From Clostridia bacterium (GTDB lineage Bacteria; Bacillota; Clostridia; Christensenellales; Aristaeellaceae), in assembly GCA_017521565.1 (NCBI GenBank), contig JAFXCE010000072.1:1-40132 (forward strand): a stretch of 40,132 nucleotides of DNA, written 5' to 3'. The position numbers and the translations under genes are program-made. The notes below the pieces were generated by a model. That model was not told where the DNA came from and made no database searches. It saw only the letters and a list, made by a program, of their open reading frames with translations. The first letter of the stretch is position 1, and each line of letters begins with the position of its first letter. Below, one piece after another: positions 32,781-39,983 of the stretch.

Positions 32781-33755
32781 ATGATCCGCAAATTCACCCA
32801 TATCACCGACTACCTCATGACAGAAGACATGGCGCGGGAGCGGCTGACAGCCGATAAGGTCGATATCACATGGTACACCAACAAAACCAATCGGGAATCC
32901 GTTCTGCATTCTCATCCATATTACGAGGCCATTCTGCCGATTGCCGGCGAGGTGCTCTATTCCGTCAACGGCAGCCTGTATCACATACACACCGGCGAAC
33001 TGATCATCTTCCCGGACGAAGTCTTCCATTCCGGCAAATACGACGTCGGTGCAGACGTCTCTGAGCGTCTTCTGCTTAAAGTAGACGAAGAACTGTGGCG
33101 GACGACTGCTGAATCCATTGGTTTTCCAGATATTCTCAGCGCTAAGGAACCGATCATCTTCACCTCGGAAACCGTTTCCGCGTGGGATATCCGCGGTTTA
33201 TTCACCCGCATCAGCCGCACAACCACGATGGACAAGTCCATCCGCACCCGCATGATTCAGGCACAGCTGTGTGAGCTGATGATGATCATCCGTCAGATTC
33301 AGCTCGATGACAATCAGGTGCGCCCCAACGCCACCAGCGCGCTGGTAGAAAAGGCCGTCAAATACATTCAGGCGCACTATGACGATCCCGACCTGACGGT
33401 AGGCAAGCTGGCTGAATACACGTATGTCAGCCGCAGTCATCTTTCCCGCGTGTTTAAGGAATACACCATGGAGAGCGTACACAGTTACGTGACCAACCTG
33501 CGCATGCAGCACTGCCAGTTCGCCATCGCAGAAGGCAAGACCGTTCTGGACGCCTGCACCGAGAGCGGCTTCTCTGATTATTCCAGCTTCCTCCGCGCTT
33601 TCCGCAAGCGGTACGGCATCACGCCGATGGAATACAAAAAGCGCACCAGCCGTGTCTCAAACAGCACTGCAGAAGCGTTCGATGCCATGGTATTTGCCGC
33701 GGAAAACGCCGCTGCAGAAGAAACGTTTTGCGAAGAGAGGCTTTCCGAAGAATAA
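32781..33755 (+). CDS. AraC family transcriptional regulator
   Basis: A 324-residue regulator. The N-terminal half is a cupin-like ligand domain with HSHPYYEAILPIAGEV and HIHTGELIIFPDEVFHS, typical of AraC proteins that sense sugars or related compounds. The C-terminal half (about 195-290) has the two-helix-turn-helix DNA-binding domain: LTVGKLAEYTYVSRSHLSRVFKEY and DACTESGFSDYSSFLRAFRKRYGITPMEYKK. It is divergent from the YcxB-like gene and the TRAP-GH31 genes, so it probably controls them. The true start is ATG 32781 with AAGGAGG eight bases upstream; an upstream TTG at 32760 is in the same frame but reads through that ribosome-binding site. Confidence 0.9.
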   Translation: MIRKFTHITDYLMTEDMARERLTADKVDITWYTNKTNRESVLHSHPYYEAILPIAGEVLYSVNGSLYHIHTGELIIFPDEVFHSGKYDVGADVSERLLLKVDEELWRTTAESIGFPDILSAKEPIIFTSETVSAWDIRGLFTRISRTTTMDKSIRTRMIQAQLCELMMIIRQIQLDDNQVRPNATSALVEKAVKYIQAHYDDPDLTVGKLAEYTYVSRSHLSRVFKEYTMESVHSYVTNLRMQHCQFAIAEGKTVLDACTESGFSDYSSFLRAFRKRYGITPMEYKKRTSRVSNSTAEAFDAMVFAAENAAAEETFCEERLSEE

Positions 33756-33765
33756 TCACGCAACA

Positions 33766-33800
33766 AATAAGAGCAGTTCATGATGAACTGCTCTTTTTTG
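33766..33800. terminator. Terminator between the AraC gene and AAC(3)
   Basis: GAGCAGTTCA and TGAACTGCTC make a perfect 10-bp stem with a 3-base loop, with T6 on the plus strand; the preceding A-rich tract lets it work for the minus-strand gene that ends at 33802 as well. Confidence 0.88.
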
Positions 33801-33801
33801 G

Positions 33802-34587
33802 TTATTCCCTCCACCATTCCGCCGGAATCTCATCACGATCCAGGAAGCAGTTAATTTCATGCTTCAACACGCGCTCGGTTGTACGGTACAGGGCGTCGCA
33901 ATCGCACAGCAGACACTCCGCATCGCCCAGATGCGTTTTCACTGCAGCGCCGGTTTCCAGATAACCGTCGTGCAGCTTAACAAAATGCTCCGACACGTGC
34001 GGTTCATTGACGTTATAATGGCGGTACTGGATCACCTGCTTATGCGTACCATCCGGCATAATCACCGTAAAATATGCCGGCTTCTCGGCCAGGCGCTCCG
34101 GCACGTCCAGACATTCCTCCACTGCATGGATATACGTATTGCGCGCATGCGTCACGCCCACAAGCAGCACCTTCGCGCCAATACCGCGGAGCTTTTCCCA
34201 GCATCCGCCCTTGGAACAGGGCGTCGTACAGTTTTCTTCTCCCTCGATATACTGCGCAGCACCGGGACCATACGCAGCAATACTGTGCGTGGGATGGAGC
34301 GAACGAACCACGCCCGACCGCTTCATGAACAGATTAGGCAGAATACCCACGCATGCCGGTTCGGTTTTCGGATCAAAAACATTATAATCCGGATTCATCT
34401 GCGCCCATGTATGGGTCGGCAGCATCAGCAGTCCCGGCGCAAAATACTCCATCAGCGCATCGAGCACGGTGTCCGCGCCGCCCTCAACCGCGCCAATTGC
34501 TTTCATCGAAGAGTGTATCATCACTGCGTCCGTAGGCTTGAGGCCCATCTGCTGCAGATGACCGATCAGGTCCGCTTTCGTATACAT
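33802..34587 (-). CDS. AAC(3)-family N-acetyltransferase
   Basis: A 261-residue protein of the antibiotic-NAT family (aminoglycoside 3-N-acetyltransferase fold, acetyl-CoA dependent). Characteristic segments: AVMIHSSMKAIGAVEGGADTVLDAL, LPTHTW, SGVVRSLHPTHSIAAYGPGA and LLVGVTHARNTYIHAVEE, with the His/Asp-type catalytic region around HPTHS. Many chromosomal members (e.g. YokD-like) do not acetylate aminoglycosides and have other amine substrates, so resistance should not be assumed. The ATG at 34587 is preceded by AATAGGGATGT. It sits beside the mobile-element scar and may have arrived with it, but the region lies within host-like composition. Confidence 0.85.
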   Translation of the reverse strand: MYTKADLIGHLQQMGLKPTDAVMIHSSMKAIGAVEGGADTVLDALMEYFAPGLLMLPTHTWAQMNPDYNVFDPKTEPACVGILPNLFMKRSGVVRSLHPTHSIAAYGPGAAQYIEGEENCTTPCSKGGCWEKLRGIGAKVLLVGVTHARNTYIHAVEECLDVPERLAEKPAYFTVIMPDGTHKQVIQYRHYNVNEPHVSEHFVKLHDGYLETGAAVKTHLGDAECLLCDCDALYRTTERVLKHEINCFLDRDEIPAEWWRE

Positions 34588-34620
34588 CCCTATTCCCCAC
34601 TTTCTTAGATTATATCTCCC

Positions 34621-34827
34621 TTAATCCTTTGACCATATGATCACATTTCCGCTTTTACGATATAATATTCTTTCAGTAATGTCAATCAGAACATACGGTC
34701 GGCAATTATAGCAGCATCTTCCATACTCTTCATTAAAAAACTCATCAAGAGCATCAACTTCAACAGATGTAACACGACCACCGTCAACTCGTCTAAGCGT
34801 CGTGTTTAAGAAAACGTAATCACTCAT
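34621..34827 (-). CDS. Small protein (68 aa), unknown
   Basis: A 68-residue protein not recognised by family. It begins MSDYVFLNTTLRR and contains a CCYNC cluster at about 36-40 that could hold a metal or form disulfides, then VLIDITERILYRKSGNVIIWSKD. ATG at 34827 has AAAGGAG seven bases upstream. It overlaps the end of the preceding small open frame (34820-34975) by eight bases, a coupling arrangement. It lies between the AAC(3) gene and the recombinase remnant, so it may belong to the mobile element. Confidence 0.6.
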   Translation of the reverse strand: MSDYVFLNTTLRRVDGGRVTSVEVDALDEFFNEEYGRCCYNCRPYVLIDITERILYRKSGNVIIWSKD

Positions 34828-34975
34828 CACACTTCTCCTTTAACAACTCTGGATTGTCATGGATGTTGCCAGCAATCTCGATCTCTCGTTCCGTTGTCCA
34901 GAATCCAAGATCGCTTCTCAGGTAGTCAGCATCATCTTCCCATCGTATATATCTGGGACACTCTGATATCCGCAT
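34820..34975 (-). CDS. Small open frame, possibly truncated gene tail
   Basis: A 51-residue frame from ATG 34975 reading MRISECPRYIRWEDDADYL... and ending IAGNIHDNPELLKEKCDE. The first dozen residues overlap the recombinase remnant on the other strand and have only a weak ribosome-binding site, while the acidic remainder looks protein-like and overlaps the next gene by eight bases. It may be the C-terminal tail of a gene cut off by the recombinase junction near 34947 rather than a complete gene. Confidence 0.35.
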   Translation of the reverse strand: MRISECPRYIRWEDDADYLRSDLGFWTTEREIEIAGNIHDNPELLKEKCDE

Positions 34976-35142
34976 GACGCTTGACCTGTATACCCATCTC
35001 TCGAAGGAACGTGAAAACAAGCAAAGAATCCAGCTTGTCGAGTTCTTGGATAGTTGGTTAAAGACAGACCATGAAGATAACGAGAAAGACGAGAATACAC
35101 AGGCAAGTAAGTATGCTTCTGACCACTTGACCACCTTTTGAC
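34947..35142 (+). pseudogene. Tyrosine recombinase C-terminal remnant (integrase)
   Basis: The plus strand between about 34947 and the TGA at 35142 encodes YLGHSDIRMTLDLYTHLSKE and then a tail ending HLTTF. LGHS...T...YTH is the hallmark C-terminal motif of phage-type tyrosine recombinases: the His of the R-H-R triad region and the catalytic Tyr in LYTHL. Only the last 60 or so residues survive; upstream the frame is closed (TAG at 34923) and the earlier RxxH box and N-terminal domains are missing. It is therefore a truncated integrase, next to a tRNA-Pro fragment, which fits a decayed integrated element. Confidence 0.8.
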
Positions 35143-35267
35143 CACCTCGCACATGCCGAACGCGCAGCTTGATGCGTTAAGTGCGCATTGTCCGTTTGCA
35201 AAGTATACTTCGAATATTTGACTGCAATAATGAAAGTTTGATGATAATACTTAGAAAAATGAGCATG

Positions 35268-35300
35268 AAAAAACCTCCCTGATTTCTCAGAGAGGTTTTC
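35268..35300 (-). terminator. Rho-independent terminator after the tRNA fragment
   Basis: On the minus strand AACCTC-CTG and CAG-GAGGTT form a stem with a short loop, then TTTTTT, right after the tRNA CCA end. This is a typical tRNA-gene terminator and implies the original tRNA gene ended here. Confidence 0.8.
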
Positions 35301-35304
35301 CTAC

Positions 35305-35350
35305 TGGTCGGAGTGGCGAGATTCGAACTCGCGGCCTCTTGAACCCCATA
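35305..35350 (-). tRNA. tRNA-Pro(GGG) 3' half, likely attachment-site remnant
   Basis: Reading the minus strand from 35350: anticodon loop TATGGGGT with GGG anticodon, anticodon-stem 3' strand TCAAG, variable AGGCC, T-stem GCGAG, loop TTCGAAT, CTCGC, acceptor CACTCCG, A, CCA. Everything 3' of the anticodon is intact. The matching acceptor 5' strand (CGGAGTG) is absent upstream and the sequence before the loop is a GC-rich hairpin, so no functional cloverleaf can form as read. Integrases of many mobile elements use the 3' half of a tRNA gene as the attachment core, which fits the neighbouring recombinase remnant. A weak D-arm-like piece (GTAGCGTGCTTG) lies 26 bases further upstream. Confidence 0.7.
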
Positions 35351-35383
35351 GGCCGGGAGTGCCTCCCGGCCCGTGCAAGCACG
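35351..35383. repeat. Two adjoining hairpins abutting the tRNA fragment
   Basis: GGCCGGGAG-TGC-CTCCCGGCC (35351-35371) is followed by CGTGC-AA-GCACG (35372-35383), both perfect. They begin exactly where tRNA-Pro similarity stops. They may be arm-type sites of the element, a terminator stem without a T-run, or an insertion that split the tRNA. Confidence 0.6.
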
Positions 35384-35448
35384 CTACAAATCGTCAAAAA
35401 AGCTGGTATTTCGCCTGAATTGCAGATTTTTGTTGTCGGCATCAGGAA

Positions 35449-35482
35449 AAAGTGTACCCTAATTTGCGATAAAGTGTACCCT
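35449..35482. repeat. Direct repeats AAAGTGTACCCT
   Basis: The 12-base word AAAGTGTACCCT occurs at 35449-35460 and again at 35471-35482, 22 bases apart (two helical turns). Reiterated short repeats of this sort occur at the ends of IS21-type elements and in operators; no transposase gene is near, so this may be the stub of a lost insertion sequence. Confidence 0.5.
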
Positions 35483-35533
35483 GACGCCCTGTATGTATTA
35501 TAGGTGCTTGGTGACAGACAGTCAATGTTTTGC

Positions 35534-35657
35534 GATGTAAAACTTATTTGGAGCGTTTAACTTTTACATCAGACATGGCTTCGGCAAAAGGACAGGTATT
35601 GCCGAAGCGGTATTAAACGTTGAGAACAGCGCTGGCGAGTGCTGTTTTTGCTTTTTT
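35534..35657 (+). ncRNA. Structured region with terminator upstream of ktrB
   Basis: Three nested or adjacent stems: GATGTAAAA/TTTTACATC (35534-35570), an outer CGTTTAA/TTAAACG (35554-35560 with 35613-35619) enclosing a perfect 10-bp GCTTCGGCAA/TTGCCGAAGC hairpin (35578-35608), and a terminator AACAGCGC/GTGCTGTT with T5 (35625-35649). The first stem competes with the outer one. It could be a riboswitch-like leader or the tail of a lost transcript. I could not match it to the c-di-AMP (ydaO) riboswitch that often controls potassium genes. The stretch 35143-35776 holds no gene otherwise. Confidence 0.45.
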
Positions 35658-35682
35658 ACCAAAGCGATGGATCCGAGTTTAC

Positions 35683-35699
35683 TAATACAATCTTAATAC
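35683..35699 (+). promoter_or_regulatory. Candidate response-regulator box (TAATAC repeats)
   Basis: TAATAC at 35683 and again at 35694 gives an 11-base period, the spacing used by OmpR/PhoB/KdpE-family regulators. It lies 80-95 bases ahead of ktrB and might be bound by the KdpE-like regulator encoded downstream. The match is short and unproven. Confidence 0.25.
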
Positions 35700-35776
35700 C
35701 ACAACAATATCACTAATCCATAATTCATACATGCCATGCGATAATAAAACAAAGAAAGCGAGGAGGTAAGGCGTTT

Positions 35777-37105
35777 ATGCAGGGGTATCTTAGGAGATTG
35801 TCATCTTCGCAGATGATTATTCTGACTTTTGCATTGGCGATTCTTCTGGGAAGCTTTCTGCTGATGCTCCCTGCTTCAACACAAGACGGTCTGGGCGCTT
35901 CCTTCTTTGATGCCTTGTTCACATCTACATCGGCAGTATGTGTAACGGGATTAGTCGTTCATGACACGGCTACTTATTGGTCTGGATTTGGTCAGATGGT
36001 CATTCTTTTGCTGATACAAATCGGTGGTATGGGAATTGTTACGCTGGCAATTGCGATCACTTCGATTTCAGGAAAGAGAATCAGTCTGAAGCAAAGAAGC
36101 ACCATGCAGGAAGCAATTTCTGCACCGAAGGTAGGCGGAATTGTCAGCATGACAGGCTTCATACTGAAAATGACCTTGATTTTTGAAGGTGTTGGCGCGC
36201 TTGTTATGTTTCCGGCATTTTGCAGTGAATTTGGTTTTTTCAAAGGCGTTTGGTATAGTGTTTTTCATTCTGTATCGGCATTTTGCAATGCTGGTTTTGA
36301 CTTGATGGGCGCAAAAACGCCGTACTCTTCACTAACATATTTCGCAGATCATCCGGTGGTGAATACGGCAATCATGATGCTGATTGTGATTGGCGGTATT
36401 GGATTTATGACTTGGGACGATATTCGCAGTCATAAGCTTCATGTTCGCAAATACAGAATGCAGAGTAAAGTGATTATCACAACAACAGCGGCTCTGATTG
36501 CTGCGGCGGCAGGATACTTTTTCTTCTTTGAGTTTTCTTATATGCAGTTTCCGGTTCGTTTCTGGAGTTCGATGTTTCAGGCAATCACGCCCAGAACGGC
36601 AGGCTTTAATACTGTTGATTTGACGTCGATCAGCGAAAGTGGGCTTGCGGTAATGATCCTGCTTATGCTGGTAGGCGGTTCTCCGGGATCAACGGCGGGC
36701 GGAATGAAAACGACGACTTTTGCAGTTCTTTTGTCCACATCCGTTTCTGTATTTCATAGAAAACAGCATACGCATTTATTCGGACGCAGGATCACGGACG
36801 ACACAATTCGCAACGCTGCAACGATTCTGATGATGTATCTGGTTCTGTTTCTGGGAGGCGGGATTGTGATTAGCCGGATGGAAGGAATTCCGCTTTTGAC
36901 GGCTTTGTATGAAACGGCATCCGCTGTGGGTACTGTGGGTTTGTCTCTGGGCATAACAGCGCAGTTAGGAACTGTATCACAAACAATCTTGATTATGCTG
37001 ATGTACTTTGGCAGAGTGGGTGGCCTGACACTGATTTTTGCAGCGTTGCCGGGAAATCAAGGCACATCTTCACGCTTTCCGCAGGAAAGATTGACTGTGG
37101 GTTAA
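35777..37105 (+). CDS. ktrB: Potassium uptake channel, KtrB/TrkH family
   Basis: A 442-residue membrane protein with four repeated M1-P-M2 units. The four pore-loop filters are visible in order: STSAVCVTGLVV, VSAFCNAGFDL, ITPRTAGFNTVDL and ASAVGTVGLSLG, each with the key Gly. The intramembrane loop GGSPGSTAGGMKTTTF is present between repeats 3 and 4. It imports K+ (often Na+ coupled) with a KtrA/TrkA partner. Length and features match Ktr/TrkH of Firmicutes. ATG at 35777 has AGGAGG ten bases upstream. It heads a group with ktrA, a small membrane protein, and a KdpD/E-like pair, so the whole cluster is likely devoted to potassium homeostasis. Base composition is more AT-rich than upstream genes. 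Confidence 0.95.
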   Translation: MQGYLRRLSSSQMIILTFALAILLGSFLLMLPASTQDGLGASFFDALFTSTSAVCVTGLVVHDTATYWSGFGQMVILLLIQIGGMGIVTLAIAITSISGKRISLKQRSTMQEAISAPKVGGIVSMTGFILKMTLIFEGVGALVMFPAFCSEFGFFKGVWYSVFHSVSAFCNAGFDLMGAKTPYSSLTYFADHPVVNTAIMMLIVIGGIGFMTWDDIRSHKLHVRKYRMQSKVIITTTAALIAAAAGYFFFFEFSYMQFPVRFWSSMFQAITPRTAGFNTVDLTSISESGLAVMILLMLVGGSPGSTAGGMKTTTFAVLLSTSVSVFHRKQHTHLFGRRITDDTIRNAATILMMYLVLFLGGGIVISRMEGIPLLTALYETASAVGTVGLSLGITAQLGTVSQTILIMLMYFGRVGGLTLIFAALPGNQGTSSRFPQERLTVG

Positions 37106-37115
37106 GGAGGAAACG

Positions 37116-37763
37116 ATGAAATCTGTATTGCTGATTGGATTGGGTCACTTTGGAAAGCATATTGCGATGAAGCTCAATGATCTTGAGCACCAGATTCTGG
37201 CGGTTGATCTGAATGAAGAGCGTATTCAGGAAGCGCTTCCCTATGTAACGGAGGCGCAGATTGGCGATAGTACCAATAAAGAGTTTTTACTGTCGCTGGG
37301 TGTTCGAAACTTTGATGTCTGTATTGTCACAATCGGAGACAATTTCCAGAATTCGCTTGAAACGGTATGGCTGCTGAAAGAACTGGGTGCAGAAAAGGTG
37401 ATTGCCCGGGCTTCACGGGAAATGCAGGAGAAATTTCTTCTTCGAAATGGCGCGGACGAGGTGGTATATCCGGAAAAGCAATTGGCAAGTTGGATGGCCA
37501 TACGCTGCACGTCGGAACACATTCTTGAATATGTGGAGCTTGACGATGATTATGCCATATTGGAGTTAGAGGTGCCGCAAATCTGGGATGGAAAAACCAT
37601 TGTTGAATTGGATATTCGAAGAAGATATGGGATTAACGTGCTGGGCGTGAGAGATCACGGAAAGCTCAATATGGATATCAAGCCGGATATGAGGCTCAGT
37701 GCGCAGCAGTCTATTCTTGTGGTAGGCCATGAAAAAGCGATTCACAAGTGTTTTCATATCTGA
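37116..37763 (+). CDS. ktrA: Potassium channel gating subunit, KtrA/TrkA family
   Basis: A 215-residue cytoplasmic RCK protein. The N-terminal Rossmann domain carries GLGHFG (8-13), with an acidic strand end VDLNEE that binds the nucleotide ribose and DST at the next strand. The C-terminal RCK_C domain (about 135-215, LELEVPQIWDGKTIVELDIRR) binds c-di-AMP in several Firmicute relatives. It forms an octameric ring that opens KtrB on ATP/NAD binding. It follows ktrB by ten bases with AAGGAGG before the ATG, so the pair is one transcriptional unit. Confidence 0.95.
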   Translation: MKSVLLIGLGHFGKHIAMKLNDLEHQILAVDLNEERIQEALPYVTEAQIGDSTNKEFLLSLGVRNFDVCIVTIGDNFQNSLETVWLLKELGAEKVIARASREMQEKFLLRNGADEVVYPEKQLASWMAIRCTSEHILEYVELDDDYAILELEVPQIWDGKTIVELDIRRRYGINVLGVRDHGKLNMDIKPDMRLSAQQSILVVGHEKAIHKCFHI

Positions 37764-37811
37764 ACGATGAGCTAAACAAAGGCAATGAACGGTTTGGGGA
37801 GGCGATTGCGA

Positions 37812-37970
37812 ATGAAGGAATTTCTTTTATCAGTATCAACTCTTCTTGTTTTTGTTCTTCTTTATCAGATGATCCGAAGGCTGGACTATGTGATGGACAT
37901 AGGCAGAAAGCGCAGGCAAAAGCTGAAGAACTCCCGTATTCTGACAGGCGAGAACGAAAGAGATGACTAG
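37812..37970 (+). CDS. Single-helix membrane protein (52 aa), unknown
   Basis: A 52-residue protein: a short start MKEF, a hydrophobic helix LLSVSTLLVFVLLYQMI, then a charged tail rich in Arg and Lys. Topology is likely N-out, C-in by the positive-inside rule. ATG at 37812 has GGGGAGG nine bases upstream; an ATG at 37785 (61 residues) has a poorer site. It lies between ktrA and the KdpD-like gene. It brings to mind small subunits such as KdpF that help a potassium pump, but no sequence similarity supports that. Confidence 0.6.
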   Translation: MKEFLLSVSTLLVFVLLYQMIRRLDYVMDIGRKRRQKLKNSRILTGENERDD

Positions 37971-38015
37971 AAACCCGATCATTCCCATGCTAGAATAAGC
38001 GTAAGAGGTGATTCT

Positions 38016-39983
38016 ATGCAGCATATTCTTGTCTGCCTATCATCGGCGCCTTCTAATGCCAGAATTATTGCCGCTGCGGCTCGTATGGCTCAAACAAGTT
38101 CAGGCAGGTTTACAGCCCTTTTTGTTGAAACGCCGGATTATGCTGTGGCGACGCCGGAAAACAAGCAAAGGCTTCAGGACAACTGCCGCCTGGCAGAGCG
38201 TTTAGGGGCGGACGTTGAGAAGGTACTGGGAGATGACATTGCCTACCAGATTGCTGAGTTTGCACGATTATCGGAAGTGACAACGATTGTTCTGGGGCGC
38301 AGTGCCGTATCGAAAGTGCGCTTTTTCGGAAAGCCGACACTTACGGACCAGCTTGTTGCTTATGCGCCTCAGGTGGACATTCATATCATTCCCGATCAGA
38401 ATGCAGATGCGTCCTATCGTCCGAAGCAATCCAGGCGCGATAGCGTCCGTCATGTGCTTATGGATTCTGCCAAGAGCCTGGCTATTTTGATTTGTGCAAC
38501 GCTTCTGGGCGTGTTGTTTGATCATGTTGGGTTTACGGACACGAACATCATCATGGTATATATTCTGGGCGTTTTGCTTATTTCGGCTGTGACGTCGCGC
38601 AGAATGTATAGCCTCATTGCTTCGGTTGCAAGTGTATTTATCTTTAATTTTCTGTTTACATATCCTCGCTTTTCGTTTTCAGCATATGAGACGGGATATC
38701 CTGTTACATTCATCACCATGTTTCTCACAGCGATGATTACCGGTACGTTTGCTATCAGATATAAGGAACAGGCGCGTCAGGCCGCCCGGATCGCAAGGCG
38801 AACAAAAATCCTGTTCGATACAGGCAAAACGCTATCCAAAGCAAATGGAAAAGAAAGCATTCTTCAGGTGCTTGCCGATCAGATCGTGAAATTGCTTGGA
38901 CGCAACATTGTGATTTACGATGGAACAGAGGGAACGCTGTCGTCTGTTCAGATTCATACATCGGATCTGAAAGAAGAAAGTCAATACGATGAAGAAAAAG
39001 AGAGGCCTGCTGCCCGGTGGGTTTATCAGAATAACCGTTTTGCCGGTGCGACGACTGAGGTCTTTTCTGAACTGGCATATATGTATTTTGCCTTGCGGGT
39101 AAATGACCGGGTATACGGCGTTGTGGGCGTTGAAACACGCGATAATCCATTGGACGCTCAGGAGTATGATATTTTGCTTTCTATTCTTGGCGAGGGCGCG
39201 CTGGCGCTTGAGAATGAAAAGAATGCAAGAGAAAAAGAAATTGCATCTGTACAGGCAAAGAATGAACAGCTTCGAGCCAATATTCTCAGAACGATTTCTC
39301 ATGATCTGAGAACGCCGCTGACGACCATTTCAGGTTATGCGAGCAGTCTTCTGAGCAGCGATGCAAACTTTGACGAGTCGACAAGAATGCAGATGTATAC
39401 AGACATCTATAATGATTCGCAATGGCTGATCAAGCTGGTTGAAAACCTGCTGGCCGCCACAAGAATCGAGGATGGACGTATGAATCTGAGAATGAATAAA
39501 GAACTGCTTGGAGAAATTGTGGAAGCAGCGCTTGAGCATGTCAATCAGGAAACGAACTGGATTACATATGACTGTCAGGATGAAATGCTGATGGTCAAGG
39601 CCGATTCTCGTCTCTTAATGCAGGTGATCATCAATCTGGCCGATAATGCAATCAAGTATTCACCGTCGGGATCGCCTGTCTGCGTGTCGATCAAAAGAGA
39701 TGCAGACATGGCGGTTGTTGAGGTGTCTGATTATGGATGTGGAATCGCAGATGAAGAAAAGCAGCGTGTCTTTGAGAAGTTTTATCGGGGAAGCCGTAAG
39801 AACAATGCAGCGGATAATAGACGGAGTTTGGGACTTGGATTGTATCTTTGCGACGCCATTGTCGCTGCACATGGCGGAAGTATTTCCATAAAGGATAATG
39901 AACCGCAAGGCACAGTGTTTTCCTTTTCCTTACCCATTGAGGAGGTTGCAATAGATGAATCCTTATCTTGTTTTGATTGTTGA
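38016..39983 (+). CDS. KdpD-like sensor histidine kinase, truncated form
   Basis: A 655-residue membrane sensor kinase. Domains in order: a universal-stress-protein-like domain (1-125, HILVCLSS...TIVLGRSAVSK), a four-helix membrane region of the KdpD DUF4118 type (about 150-247), a GAF-like domain (about 268-400), the dimerisation and phosphoacceptor helix ISHDLRTPLT with His429, then the ATPase domain with NLADNAIKYSPSG (N box), DYGCGI and GLGLYL. Unlike full-length KdpD (about 890 residues) it lacks the N-terminal ATP-binding KdpD sensor domain. Such short forms exist, but coupling to ktrAB instead of kdpFABC is noteworthy. ATG 38016 follows AGAGGTG; the response-regulator gene overlaps its end by 29 bases. 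Confidence 0.9.
   Translation: MQHILVCLSSAPSNARIIAAAARMAQTSSGRFTALFVETPDYAVATPENKQRLQDNCRLAERLGADVEKVLGDDIAYQIAEFARLSEVTTIVLGRSAVSKVRFFGKPTLTDQLVAYAPQVDIHIIPDQNADASYRPKQSRRDSVRHVLMDSAKSLAILICATLLGVLFDHVGFTDTNIIMVYILGVLLISAVTSRRMYSLIASVASVFIFNFLFTYPRFSFSAYETGYPVTFITMFLTAMITGTFAIRYKEQARQAARIARRTKILFDTGKTLSKANGKESILQVLADQIVKLLGRNIVIYDGTEGTLSSVQIHTSDLKEESQYDEEKERPAARWVYQNNRFAGATTEVFSELAYMYFALRVNDRVYGVVGVETRDNPLDAQEYDILLSILGEGALALENEKNAREKEIASVQAKNEQLRANILRTISHDLRTPLTTISGYASSLLSSDANFDESTRMQMYTDIYNDSQWLIKLVENLLAATRIEDGRMNLRMNKELLGEIVEAALEHVNQETNWITYDCQDEMLMVKADSRLLMQVIINLADNAIKYSPSGSPVCVSIKRDADMAVVEVSDYGCGIADEEKQRVFEKFYRGSRKNNAADNRRSLGLGLYLCDAIVAAHGGSISIKDNEPQGTVFSFSLPIEEVAIDESLSCFDC

Noticed and set aside
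35305-35397. Complete tRNA-Pro with an intron in the anticodon loop
   Set aside because: The 3' half is convincing and a D-arm-like word lies upstream, but the acceptor 5' strand CGGAGTG and the D-stem are missing, so the locus cannot fold into a functional tRNA as seen.
35534-35657. c-di-AMP (ydaO) riboswitch
   Set aside because: Position before a K+ gene fits, but I could not find the conserved ydaO core words, so no riboswitch name is given.
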